Assembly: GCA_946497265.1 (NCBI GenBank)
Contig: CAMMKL010000005.1
Coordinates: 1 to 19,375 of the forward strand
Reading direction: 5' to 3'
Source of the DNA: an uncultured Clostridia bacterium
Lineage (GTDB): Bacteria; Bacillota; Clostridia; Oscillospirales; Acutalibacteraceae
DNA: 19,375 nt
Each line of letters starts with the position of its first letter. Positions within the stretch are counted from its first letter, which is position 1. The notes beneath the pieces are model-generated. The model was given only the letters and a program-made list of their open reading frames with translations, had not been told where the DNA came from and made no database searches. The position numbers were made by a program, and so were the translations under genes. Shown piece after piece: positions 6,477 to 13,644 of the stretch.

Positions 6477-6599
6477 TCCGTATGTATTACATTACGAAAT
6501 GCAGAATATGAACGGCTAGGGCCTAGCCTGTCTGTGGATATGCTGCTGCCCGTAATAGAAGAGAATGGAAAACCGAGATTCCGTTATCTACCCCCATAG
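6477..6599 (+). pseudogene. Possible C-terminal gene remnant, in frame behind DUF3788
   Basis: Forty codons run from directly after the DUF3788 TGA to a TAG at 6597-6599. They read like the end of a real protein (LRNAEYERLGPSLSVDMLLP, then VIEENGKPRFRYLPP), without a start codon or ribosome binding site near the beginning. Because DUF3788 proteins normally end about where the TGA is, I read this as the tail of a different, lost gene rather than as a natural extension. I do not recognise the parent family. A perfect palindrome (6514-6528) lies within it. Confidence 0.3.
6514..6528 (+). repeat. 15-bp perfect palindrome
   Basis: GGCTAGG and CCTAGCC flank a single G. As a hairpin it would have 6-bp arms and a 3-nt loop; as DNA it could be a protein site. 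No U-tract follows. It lies inside the putative remnant 6477-6599. Confidence 0.35.
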
Positions 6600-6634
6600 C
6601 TGCTATAAAGGATTGGGTGGGGCGGATTTAAGCA

Positions 6635-6655
6635 CACGGATCTCTCTTATCCGTG
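6635..6655 (+). repeat. Hairpin CACGGAT-ATCCGTG
   Basis: CACGGAT (6635-6641) and ATCCGTG (6649-6655) form a perfect 7-bp stem with a 7-nt loop CTCTCTT. No T-run follows on either strand, so it is at best a weak terminator isolating the operon from upstream transcription. Confidence 0.35.
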
Positions 6656-6763
6656 CGAAAATGGTAATCCGGAACCAATTGTTGAAAATTACAACAGCAG
6701 TGCGGCCTAGCGGCAAATCGCCCTTGACTGTACGGCATCCCTATAGCCCTATTCTCATTATCG

Positions 6764-6821
6764 TTTGCCAACTGGTTGACAAGTTCCCCAAAAAACTGGT
6801 AAAATAATACGAACTGGCAAA
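6764..6821 (+). promoter_or_regulatory. Inverted repeat bracketing the promoter, candidate operator
   Basis: TTTGCCA (6764-6770) and its exact reverse complement TGGCAAA (6815-6821) lie on either side of the promoter. AACTGG also occurs three times as a direct element (6770-6775, 6794-6799, 6812-6817): before the -35, just before the -10 and at the likely start site. This could be a binding array for a regulator that controls the operon. It is inferred from arrangement only. Confidence 0.35.
6776..6805 (+). promoter_or_regulatory. Sigma-A-type promoter for the yicC-rsgA operon
   Basis: A consensus -35 TTGACA (6776-6781) and a near-consensus -10 TAAAAT (6800-6805) are separated by 18 bp, with A-rich sequence between. 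Transcription would start near 6812, giving a leader of about 85 nt before yicC at 6898. It is the best sigma-A match I found in the spacers and sits directly before the long operon. Confidence 0.75.
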
Positions 6822-6897
6822 TGTGGGCTTCCATGCGGGCCGCGCGCCGTTCTAGGCGATGTATGAAAAATCGTGTGGAGAAATGGCGGTTACAACT

Positions 6898-7776
6898 ATG
6901 ATTAGAAGCATGACCGGCTACGGCAGGGCGGAGGCGACCGTTGACGGCCGAGGGATAACGGTTGAAATAAAATCGGTAAATCACCGGTATTTTGAATTTA
7001 CCTCCCGTACTTCACGAGGGTATAGCTTTTTGGATGAAAAATTGAAAGCCTATGTGCAAAGCCGTGTCTTCCGTGGAAAAGTGGATGTGTTTGTTTCCGT
7101 CGAGACATTGGAAGACGTTGCGGCGGAGGTGCATGTCAACCATTCTTTGGCGGCCGGCTATGTGAATGCTTTGCGAGAACTTCAGGAGCGTTATGCCTTG
7201 CGGGATGATATTACCGTTTGCTCGGTAGCGCGCTACGGCGATATTTTCAGCGTTCACAAAACAAGCGAAGATGAAGACGCTGTATGGCAGGCGGTCCAAA
7301 CGGTGGTGCAGGCGGCGTTGGAACGGTTTATTGCCATGCGTGAAACGGAAGGCGCACGGTTAAAAGAGGATGTGGAGCTTAGGGCGCAGAGGATCCTATC
7401 CATTGTTTCTAAGATTGAGGAACGATCCCCGCAGACGGTGGCGGAATATCAGGAAAAACTTCAGGCAAAGCTAAACGAAATGTTGGTGGACGCAAAAATT
7501 GACGAGCAAAGGCTTTTGACCGAGGCGGCAATATTTGCCGATAAGGTAGCGGTCGCGGAGGAAACGGTCCGCCTGCGCAGCCATTTTCAGCAAATGCAGG
7601 AAATGCTTGATTCTGGAGAGCCGATTGGCCGCAAGCTGGATTTTATTGTACAGGAAATGAATCGGGAGGCCAACACCATTGGTTCCAAGGCGCTGGATGC
7701 AGACATTGCCCACATGGTGGTGGATATCAAGGCTGAGATTGAAAAGATTCGGGAACAGATTCAAAATATTGAATAA
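6898..7776 (+). CDS. yicC: YicC/YloC-type endoribonuclease
   Basis: 292 residues from ATG 6898. YicC family proteins are Mn-dependent endoribonucleases involved in small-RNA and mRNA turnover. The family start MIRSMTGYGRAE is exact, which decides the start. An upstream in-frame ATG at 6883 (GGAG only 2 nt away) and one at 6859 would add residues not expected in the family. The N-terminal YicC domain includes EIKSVNHRYFEF (about 23-34). The C-terminal DUF1732 region has the conserved GRKLDFIVQEMNREANTIGSK run near 245-266 and ends with a helix (IEKIREQIQNIE). It is the first gene of the housekeeping operon, 55 bp before remA, and follows the 6776-6805 promoter. B. subtilis yloC has the same neighbours. 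Confidence 0.95.
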   Translation: MIRSMTGYGRAEATVDGRGITVEIKSVNHRYFEFTSRTSRGYSFLDEKLKAYVQSRVFRGKVDVFVSVETLEDVAAEVHVNHSLAAGYVNALRELQERYALRDDITVCSVARYGDIFSVHKTSEDEDAVWQAVQTVVQAALERFIAMRETEGARLKEDVELRAQRILSIVSKIEERSPQTVAEYQEKLQAKLNEMLVDAKIDEQRLLTEAAIFADKVAVAEETVRLRSHFQQMQEMLDSGEPIGRKLDFIVQEMNREANTIGSKALDADIAHMVVDIKAEIEKIREQIQNIE

Positions 7777-7831
7777 GGGTTCCGTCGGTTTGGCAATGAT
7801 GTAATATGCGCGTCGGCACAGGAGGATATTT

Positions 7832-8104
7832 ATGAAGTTAATTAACATTGGTTTTGGAAATATGGTTTCTGCAAACCGTCTGGTAGCGATTGTCAGCCCA
7901 GAATCCGCGCCGATCAAACGGATCATGCAGGATGCCAAAGAGCGCGGCACCCTGATTGATGCTACCTACGGCCGGCGTACCAGGGCTGTTATTGTGATGG
8001 ACAGCGACCATGTCATCCTTTCGGCTGTTCAGCCGGAAACGGTGGCCAATCGGCTGAACGATCGCGACGAAGAAATATCCGAGGAGGAGCTGGAGGATGA
8101 ATAA
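7832..8104 (+). CDS. remA: RemA-like extracellular matrix regulatory protein (DUF370)
   Basis: A 90-residue small DNA-binding protein. The family start KLINIGFGNMVSANRLVAIV is intact, followed by the PIKRIMQDAKERGTLIDATYGR core and VIVMDSDHVILSAVQPETVANRL. In B. subtilis RemA is a ring-forming DNA-binding activator of biofilm matrix and osmoprotection genes; in this organism the targets are unknown. The start at 7832 has AGGAGG (7820-7825) with a 6-nt spacer. The acidic tail (about 78-90) overlaps the gmk start by 8 bp, and the tail codons (GAGGAGGAG) also supply the ribosome binding site of gmk. The position between yicC and gmk matches other Bacillota. Confidence 0.95.
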   Translation: MKLINIGFGNMVSANRLVAIVSPESAPIKRIMQDAKERGTLIDATYGRRTRAVIVMDSDHVILSAVQPETVANRLNDRDEEISEEELEDE

Positions 8105-8711
8105 CCATTTGGGCTTGCTGCTGGTGCTTTCCGGGCCTTCGGGAGCCGGGAAGGATACCGTTCTGCATCGCCTTTTGGAAGTGGACGACAATTTAAAGCT
8201 TTCCATTTCGGCAACCACCCGCACCCCGCGCGAAGGGGAAGTGGATAAAAAAGATTATTTCTTTATTTCAAAATCAGAATTTATACAAATGATTTCAAAG
8301 GATGAAATGCTGGAACACGCTCAGTATTGTGAAAACTATTACGGTACGCCCCGCGGCCCGGTAGATGAGTGGAGGGGAAAGGGCAAGGACGTTATCCTGG
8401 AAATAGAAGTGCAGGGCGGGGAACAGATCCGCGCCAAATGCCCGGATTCTGTCAGCGTTTTTATTATGCCGCCTTCCCTGAAAATTTTGGGGGACCGGTT
8501 GCGAAACCGCGGCACGGAGCCCGAAGAAGTTATATGCAAACGACTGAAGGCTGCCCGGGAAGAGATTTTGCAGGCCGCGCGTTACGATTATATTGTGATT
8601 AACGACGACCTGGAGGAATGCGTTCAGGAAATCCGCAAAATCATTGCGGCGGAAAAACACAAAACCGCTCGTATGAGCAATATGATAAAAGGAGTGCTGG
8701 AAAATGCATAA
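8097..8711 (+). CDS. gmk: Guanylate kinase
   Basis: 204 residues. It phosphorylates GMP/dGMP to GDP/dGDP with ATP in the cytosol. The P-loop is GPSGAGKD (residues 13-20); Asp stands where Ser/Thr is more usual and is followed by Thr. The GMP-binding region is intact: SATTRTPREGEVDKKDYFF (about 39-57), then EHAQYCENYYGTPRGPV. ILEIEVQGGEQI corresponds to the usual DIDxQG strand, with Glu in place of the first Asp. The lid and C-terminal RLKAAREE and YDYIVINDDLEE are typical. The gene overlaps remA by 8 bp and rpoZ by 8 bp, so expression is translationally coupled. Confidence 0.96.
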   Translation: MNNHLGLLLVLSGPSGAGKDTVLHRLLEVDDNLKLSISATTRTPREGEVDKKDYFFISKSEFIQMISKDEMLEHAQYCENYYGTPRGPVDEWRGKGKDVILEIEVQGGEQIRAKCPDSVSVFIMPPSLKILGDRLRNRGTEPEEVICKRLKAAREEILQAARYDYIVINDDLEECVQEIRKIIAAEKHKTARMSNMIKGVLENA

Positions 8712-8907
8712 GCCCTCAATTGACGATATGCTTAGCGGAAGGCAGAGCCGGTACGCTCTGGTGATTGCGGTGGCAAAGCGCGCGCGTGAAATTGCAAGCC
8801 AAGCCGAGACAGATGGGGAAATCCTGCTGGAAAAGCCCGTCAACATGGCTATCAAGGAATTTCAGGCGCATAAGTATGAAATTCTGGAGCCGGACCGCGA
8901 TGACTAA
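8704..8907 (+). CDS. rpoZ: DNA-directed RNA polymerase omega subunit
   Basis: 67 residues, at the short end for the family. Omega helps fold and hold the beta-prime subunit. SIDDMLSGRQSRYALVIAVA (residues 5-24) and KRAREIA (25-31) are the conserved core, followed by KPVNMAIKEF and a short acidic tail. The start at 8704 overlaps gmk by 8 bp, with GGAG at 8691-8694 and a 9-nt spacer. The next gene, priA, begins 27 bp after the stop; coaBC, which stands here in B. subtilis, is missing. Confidence 0.95.
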   Translation: MHKPSIDDMLSGRQSRYALVIAVAKRAREIASQAETDGEILLEKPVNMAIKEFQAHKYEILEPDRDD

Positions 8908-8934
8908 GTCCGCAGCCCGTAATAAGGAGAGCCT

Positions 8935-11388
8935 ATGGATTCCATCCTGAGTGCAAAAATAGCGGTTGACCATACGGCGTTTCATTTCGACATGGCATAC
9001 GATTATCTGGTGCCGTCACGGCTTCAGCCGGCAGCGGTGGAGGGATGTCGTGTGCTTGTTCCTTTTGGCGGGGGAAACCAAACGCGGCAAGGCATTATTT
9101 TGAAGCTGACGCGCGGGCAAGCCCATCCAAACAGCAAAGAAATCCTTGATGTTCTGGATGAAAAGCCGTTGCTGCTTCCTGAAATGCTCAAGCTGGCTGT
9201 CTGGATGAAAGAACGCTGCTTTTGCACGCTGTTCGATGCGATCAAAGCCATGCTTCCGTCCGGGATTCAATACAGGCTTGCGGTTTCCTATTGCTTAAAT
9301 CCTGACGTCCCTCCACAAACGCTTTCATCCCTTCCGGAAGCGGGGCGGCGCGCCGTGCAGTATTTGGCGAAATGCCAAAGCCCTGTGCGCAGGGAAAAGC
9401 TTCTTTCTGTTCTGGGGCTTGAGCCGGCCGACAGCTTACCGGAAGAACTTTTGCGCCGAAACGTCTTGCAAAAAAACGAAGATGCTGTACGCAGGATGGG
9501 TGATGCCGCCGTACGCATGCTTCGTCTGACCGGGGAGGCGACGGACGAAAAAAAACTTACTCCCAAACAACGGGAGGTTTTTTTGTTGCTGCAGAGGGAA
9601 GGGGAAGTATCGCTAAAGGAAGTCTGCTATTACACCGGAGTCAGCACGGCTGTGATAAACGCCCTTGTCAAAAAGGGAGCGGCCGAATACTTTGAAAGCG
9701 AACGCTACCGCGTGCCGCAAGGAGGGACAGCGCCGGTTTCCATAGAAGCAATCCGGTTGACGGAAGAACAGCAAAAGGCTTATGATTCGCTGTACTGCCA
9801 ATTCCAGCAGGGACGAGGGAGCGTTTCCCTCCTTTATGGCGTCACAGGAAGCGGCAAGACTTCGGTTTTTTTAAAGCTGATCGATCAGGTCAGCAGGCAA
9901 GGGAGAGGCGTAATTATGATGGTGCCGGAAATCTCCCTTACTCCACAGATGATCTCCCTCTTTCAGGCGCGATATGGAAAAAAAGTGGCGGTATTTCACA
10001 GTGCGCTTTCCCTTGGGGAACGCATGGACGAATGGAAGCGGGTGAAAAATGGCGAGGCTTGTATTGCCATTGGGACACGTTCCGCTGTTTTTGCCCCGTT
10101 TCAGGATATCGGCCTCATCATAATGGATGAGGAACAGGAGTACACGTACAAATCGGAATCCAATCCACGCTTCCATGCAAGGGATGTGGCGAAATTCCGA
10201 TGCCGGTATCACAGCGGGCTTTTGCTTTTGTGCTCCGCCACCCCTTCACTGGAAAGCTATTACGCAGCGCAGCAGGGAAGATACAGCCTGAATACGCTTA
10301 CCACCCGTTATGGAAATGCCCGGCTTCCCAAGGTTACGGTTGCAGATATGAACGAAGAACTGCTGGAAGGCAACAACAGCTCTTACAGTATGGTTTTACA
10401 GGAGCGGCTAAAGGAAAACCTGAGGCTGGGCCGGCAATCTATCCTTTTGCTGAACCGAAGGGGTTATCATACCTTTGTGTCGTGCCGTGCTTGCGGGGAA
10501 GTACTCACCTGCCCGCATTGCAGCATTTCTATGACGTATCATTCGGCCAACAACCGCCTGATGTGCCACTATTGCGGCTATTCTTTGGAATTTACCGACG
10601 AATGCCCCAGCTGCCATCAGCATCAGGTAAAGTATTCCGGCATGGGAACCCAGCGTGCGGAGGAAGAACTTCGCGATCTCTTGCCCAATGCACGGCTTTT
10701 GCGGATGGATGCCGATAGTACCATGTCCCGTTTTGCCCATGAAAAAATGTTTAAGCAATTTGCCGACGGCGAATATGATATTTTGCTGGGCACGCAGATG
10801 GTGGCAAAAGGGTTAAATTTTCCCAATGTTACGTTGGTTGGAGTCCTGTCTGCCGACCAAACGCTTTATAGCGACGATTTCCGCAGCTATGAGCGGGCGT
10901 TTTCCCTTTTTACCCAGGTGGTAGGCCGTTCGGGGAGAGGGGATCTGGCAGGTCACGCCGTCATCCAGACCTTTACGCCGGAAAACCCCGTGATCCGTAT
11001 GGCGGCAATGCAGGATTATCAGGCTTTTTATCAATCTGAAATCCCAATGCGCAAGGCAATGCTGTATCCGCCGTTTGTCGAACTTTGTGTGGTGGGGTTT
11101 GTAGGACTGAGAGAAGAAAAGACGCGGCAAGCCGCCCAATCCTTTTTTGAACGATTTACCCATCTGGCCAAATCGGAATATAAGCACCTGCCACTGCGTG
11201 TTTTGGGGCCGTCCAGCGCGTCGGTTGCCAAGGTAAGCAATAAATACCGATATAAAATGATTATTAAATGCCGTAATGATAAATATTTCCGTCAAATGCT
11301 TTCCAGGGTTTTCATCGACTATGGGAAGGATCGGAAATACAACGACGTTACGGCGTATGCCGATATGAACCCCGATATTATTTTATAA
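8935..11388 (+). CDS. priA: Primosomal protein N', replication restart helicase
   Basis: 817 residues, normal length. PriA recognises stalled forks, unwinds with 3'-5' polarity and loads the replicative helicase. The N-terminal 3'BD region (1-105) begins AKIAVDHTAFHFDMAYDYLV. The helicase core has Walker A GVTGSGKT (302-309, Lys308), PEISLTP, the Walker B box DEEQ (398-401; DEEH in many homologues) and LLCSATPSLES (431-441). The zinc module supplies eight Cys at 517, 520, 526, 529, 544, 547, 557 and 560. LGTQMVAKGLNFPNV and QVVGRSGRG complete the second helicase lobe. The start at 8935 has AAGGAGA 4 nt upstream. Confidence 0.97.
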   Translation: MDSILSAKIAVDHTAFHFDMAYDYLVPSRLQPAAVEGCRVLVPFGGGNQTRQGIILKLTRGQAHPNSKEILDVLDEKPLLLPEMLKLAVWMKERCFCTLFDAIKAMLPSGIQYRLAVSYCLNPDVPPQTLSSLPEAGRRAVQYLAKCQSPVRREKLLSVLGLEPADSLPEELLRRNVLQKNEDAVRRMGDAAVRMLRLTGEATDEKKLTPKQREVFLLLQREGEVSLKEVCYYTGVSTAVINALVKKGAAEYFESERYRVPQGGTAPVSIEAIRLTEEQQKAYDSLYCQFQQGRGSVSLLYGVTGSGKTSVFLKLIDQVSRQGRGVIMMVPEISLTPQMISLFQARYGKKVAVFHSALSLGERMDEWKRVKNGEACIAIGTRSAVFAPFQDIGLIIMDEEQEYTYKSESNPRFHARDVAKFRCRYHSGLLLLCSATPSLESYYAAQQGRYSLNTLTTRYGNARLPKVTVADMNEELLEGNNSSYSMVLQERLKENLRLGRQSILLLNRRGYHTFVSCRACGEVLTCPHCSISMTYHSANNRLMCHYCGYSLEFTDECPSCHQHQVKYSGMGTQRAEEELRDLLPNARLLRMDADSTMSRFAHEKMFKQFADGEYDILLGTQMVAKGLNFPNVTLVGVLSADQTLYSDDFRSYERAFSLFTQVVGRSGRGDLAGHAVIQTFTPENPVIRMAAMQDYQAFYQSEIPMRKAMLYPPFVELCVVGFVGLREEKTRQAAQSFFERFTHLAKSEYKHLPLRVLGPSSASVAKVSNKYRYKMIIKCRNDKYFRQMLSRVFIDYGKDRKYNDVTAYADMNPDIIL

Positions 11389-11403
11389 CAGGAGGCTGTT
11401 AAC

Positions 11404-11874
11404 ATGGCAATCAGAAATATTATCAAAGAAGGCGACGAAATCCTGGCGAAAAAGTGCCGTCCGGTTGAGAAATTTGATCAAAAGCTTGTGACCTTGCTGG
11501 AAGATATGGCGGAAACCATGGCGAGCGCCGGCGGCGTAGGGCTTGCGGCGCCACAGGTGGGGATTCTTCGCCGCGCGGTGGTCATTGATGTGGGGGAAGG
11601 CTTAATTGAGCTTGTAAATCCGCGAATTGTTTCTCATGAAGGGGAACAGCAGGAGGTAGAAGGCTGCCTATCCTGCCCCGGGGAATATGGGATTACGACA
11701 CGCCCCGCAAAAGTGACGGTAGAGGCACAGGACCGTTCCGGCGAAACGATCCAAGTGCAAGGGGAGGGGCTCCTTGCACGCGCCCTTTGCCATGAGTTGG
11801 ACCACTTAGACGGTGTCCTATTCAAAGATCATGTGGTTCGTATGCTTTCCCCGGAAGAATTGGAAGAGGAATGA
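11404..11874 (+). CDS. def: Peptide deformylase
   Basis: 156 residues. This metalloenzyme removes the formyl group from the N-terminal Met of new proteins. All three motifs are present: GVGLAAPQ (44-51), EGCLS (86-90, metal ligand Cys88) and HELDH (130-134, ligands His130 and His134, catalytic Glu131). AGGAGG at 11390-11395 gives an 8-nt spacer to ATG 11404. It lies between priA (15 bp) and fmt (42 bp), the usual def-fmt pairing that couples removal and addition of the formyl group. The acidic C-terminal tail is short. Confidence 0.97.
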   Translation: MAIRNIIKEGDEILAKKCRPVEKFDQKLVTLLEDMAETMASAGGVGLAAPQVGILRRAVVIDVGEGLIELVNPRIVSHEGEQQEVEGCLSCPGEYGITTRPAKVTVEAQDRSGETIQVQGEGLLARALCHELDHLDGVLFKDHVVRMLSPEELEEE

Positions 11875-11916
11875 TCGCCGCGCCAACTGTCCATTCATAT
11901 AGAAAGTAGGGTCGAT

Positions 11917-12843
11917 ATGCGCATTGTATTTATGGGAACCCCTGATTTTGCCGTTCCGTGCCTGAAAAAATTATCGGAAGCCGGGCATGAGATATGCGGG
12001 GTGTTTACACAGCAGGACAAACCTAAGGGCCGAGGCTATGTTTTGACGCCTCCGCCTGTAAAGGAATTTGCCATTACCCACGGTTTGGAGGTGTTTCAGC
12101 CCAAAACCCTGAGGAGTGATGAACCCATTCGGCTATTGCAGAGGCTGGCTCCCGAATGCATTGTGGTAGTCGCCTACGGAAAGATCCTCCCACAAGAAAT
12201 CCTAGAAATGCCGGTAAACGGCTGTATTAATGTACACGCATCCTTATTGCCGCGTTATCGCGGCGCAGCCCCGATCCAGTGGAGCGTAATCAATGGGGAA
12301 ACTGTGACGGGTGTTACCACAATGTATATGGATGCGGGGGTAGATACCGGAGATATGTTGCTAAAAGCGGAAACTCAAATTGGAGAAAACGAAACGGCAG
12401 GAGAGCTGCATGACCGCTTATCCCAGATGGGGGCGGAGCTTATTGTGGAAACTTTGGAGCGCATGGAAAAAGGAAGCCTTCAACGTGAAAAACAGGACGA
12501 CAGCCTATCCTGTTATGCGGGGCGGCTGGACAAAAATCTTTCCCAAATCGATTGGAATAAATCGGCGCAGCAAGTCCATAATTTGATTAGAGGGCTTACG
12601 CCCTGGCCGATGGCACAGACTGAACTTCAGGGCAAAACGCTGAAAATACACCAATCTAGAATAACCGGCATGACTAGAGACGGCCGGGCAGGCCAGGTGA
12701 TCAGCACGCAGCCCTTTTATATCCGTTGCGGAGATGGCCGGGTGTTGGAAATCTTAGAGGTGCAACTGGAAGGGAAAAAGCGCATGCCTGCCCGGGACTT
12801 TTTCCGTGGGCATCCGGTTGAGGAAGGCGCCCTTTTGGGGTAG
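11917..12843 (+). CDS. fmt: Methionyl-tRNA formyltransferase
   Basis: 308 residues. It transfers the formyl group from 10-formyl-tetrahydrofolate to Met-tRNA(fMet). The N-terminal MRIVFMGTPDFAVPCL is typical. The catalytic triad corresponds to Asn105, His107 and Asp143, within INVHASLLPRYRGAAPIQW and MDAGVDTGDML. The C-terminal tRNA-binding OB domain covers about 207-308 (NLIRGLTPWPMAQ at its beginning). The ribosome binding site is weak (TAGGG, 11907-11911, 5-nt spacer), so expression may depend partly on coupling to def. Confidence 0.97.
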   Translation: MRIVFMGTPDFAVPCLKKLSEAGHEICGVFTQQDKPKGRGYVLTPPPVKEFAITHGLEVFQPKTLRSDEPIRLLQRLAPECIVVVAYGKILPQEILEMPVNGCINVHASLLPRYRGAAPIQWSVINGETVTGVTTMYMDAGVDTGDMLLKAETQIGENETAGELHDRLSQMGAELIVETLERMEKGSLQREKQDDSLSCYAGRLDKNLSQIDWNKSAQQVHNLIRGLTPWPMAQTELQGKTLKIHQSRITGMTRDGRAGQVISTQPFYIRCGDGRVLEILEVQLEGKKRMPARDFFRGHPVEEGALLG

Positions 12844-12939
12844 GAAAGCGGAATGAACGAATCCTTGCTGCTGGACTGGCTGTACAAAGGCCGGCTGCAT
12901 TCTTACCCTCAAATATATACAGCGAAAGGCGGGAATTGC

Positions 12940-13644
12940 ATGCCTTATTATGGGTTTTCTTATGGTTATCTCAGTTATTTATGGTTCATGTTGCCGGCTA
13001 TTGTCATTACAATCGTCGCGCAGGCCAAGGTAAAATCGACGTTTCATAAATACTCTTCGGTTCACAATTACAATGGGTTAACTGGGGCAGAGGCCGCCCG
13101 GCGGGTACTGATGTTAAACGGGATTACCAATGTAAGCGTAGAGTATGTCAACGGCCATTTGACCGACCATTACGATCCACGTACAAACGTTATCCGCCTT
13201 TCGGATTCGGTTTATCATGTTTCTTCGGTTGCTGCGGTAGGGGTGGCGGCGCACGAGGCCGGGCACGCCGTGCAATACGCTACCGGATATGCGCCCATTA
13301 AGATCCGGGGGGCACTGGTGCCGGTGACAAACATAGGGTCAAATCTTTCCACTCCTTTGATTCTGCTTGGCCTCTTTATGAATAGTGAAATTATGATCTG
13401 GTTGGGTATCTTCCTGTTTAGCTTTGCTGTTTTGTTTAGCCTGGTTACGCTTCCAGTGGAATTCAACGCGAGCCGCCGGGCCATTCAAGTGCTGGGCGAG
13501 TCCGGTACTCTGTATGGCGAAGAACTTGACGGTGCTAAGAAGGTGCTCACGGCCGCAGCTATGACCTATGTAGCCTCTACCTTAACCGCGCTGCTCTCAT
13601 TGCTTAGACTTTTGCTGATTTTCGGTAGGAGGAATCACAATTGA
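12940..13644 (+). CDS. YugP-type membrane zinc metallopeptidase (PF04298)
   Basis: 234 residues from ATG 12940. The first helix (about 13-30) is followed by a zinc-peptidase segment with HEAGHA (105-110: ligands His105 and His109, catalytic Glu106), then two membrane segments (around 130-170), LPVEFNASRRA with the probable third ligand Glu, and a last hydrophobic segment before GRRNHN. Relatives in Clostridia begin at the MPYYGFSYG-like point, which supports 12940 with AAAGGCGGG at 12925-12933. An in-frame ATG at 12853, 9 bp after fmt and with AGGA 7 nt upstream, would add 29 residues with no obvious family counterpart; it cannot be excluded. The substrate is unknown. Its stop overlaps the rsmB start by 4 bp. 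B. subtilis lacks it at this place. Confidence 0.88.
   Translation: MPYYGFSYGYLSYLWFMLPAIVITIVAQAKVKSTFHKYSSVHNYNGLTGAEAARRVLMLNGITNVSVEYVNGHLTDHYDPRTNVIRLSDSVYHVSSVAAVGVAAHEAGHAVQYATGYAPIKIRGALVPVTNIGSNLSTPLILLGLFMNSEIMIWLGIFLFSFAVLFSLVTLPVEFNASRRAIQVLGESGTLYGEELDGAKKVLTAAAMTYVASTLTALLSLLRLLLIFGRRNHN

Larger units (their letters stand above)
6600..6897 (+). other. Leader and promoter region of the housekeeping operon
   Basis: About 300 bp without a supported gene. It contains, in order, a 7-bp hairpin (6635-6655), a promoter (6776-6805) bracketed by inverted repeats (6764-6821), and a GC-rich untranslated leader of about 85 nt before the yicC start. The open frames that cross it on both strands (for example 6565-6807 plus and 6628-6984 minus) have no ribosome binding sites and no recognisable protein content. 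Confidence 0.5.

Noticed and set aside
6514..6528. Palindrome as an intrinsic terminator of DUF3788
   Set aside because: The loop would be only three bases or fewer and no U-tract follows.
6565..6807. 80-codon plus-strand frame before yicC
   Set aside because: It spans a hairpin and the -35/-10 elements, lacks a convincing ribosome binding site, and has no coherent protein character.
6628..6984. 118-codon minus-strand frame across the yicC promoter and start
   Set aside because: It runs antisense through the conserved yicC N-terminus and the promoter, has no family features, and is explained as a shadow.
7471..7950. 159-codon minus-strand frame opposite yicC and remA
   Set aside because: Antisense shadow of conserved coding sequence without its own signals.
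8295..8855. 186-codon minus-strand frame opposite gmk and rpoZ
   Set aside because: Fully antisense to two clear essential genes; it arises from their codon bias.
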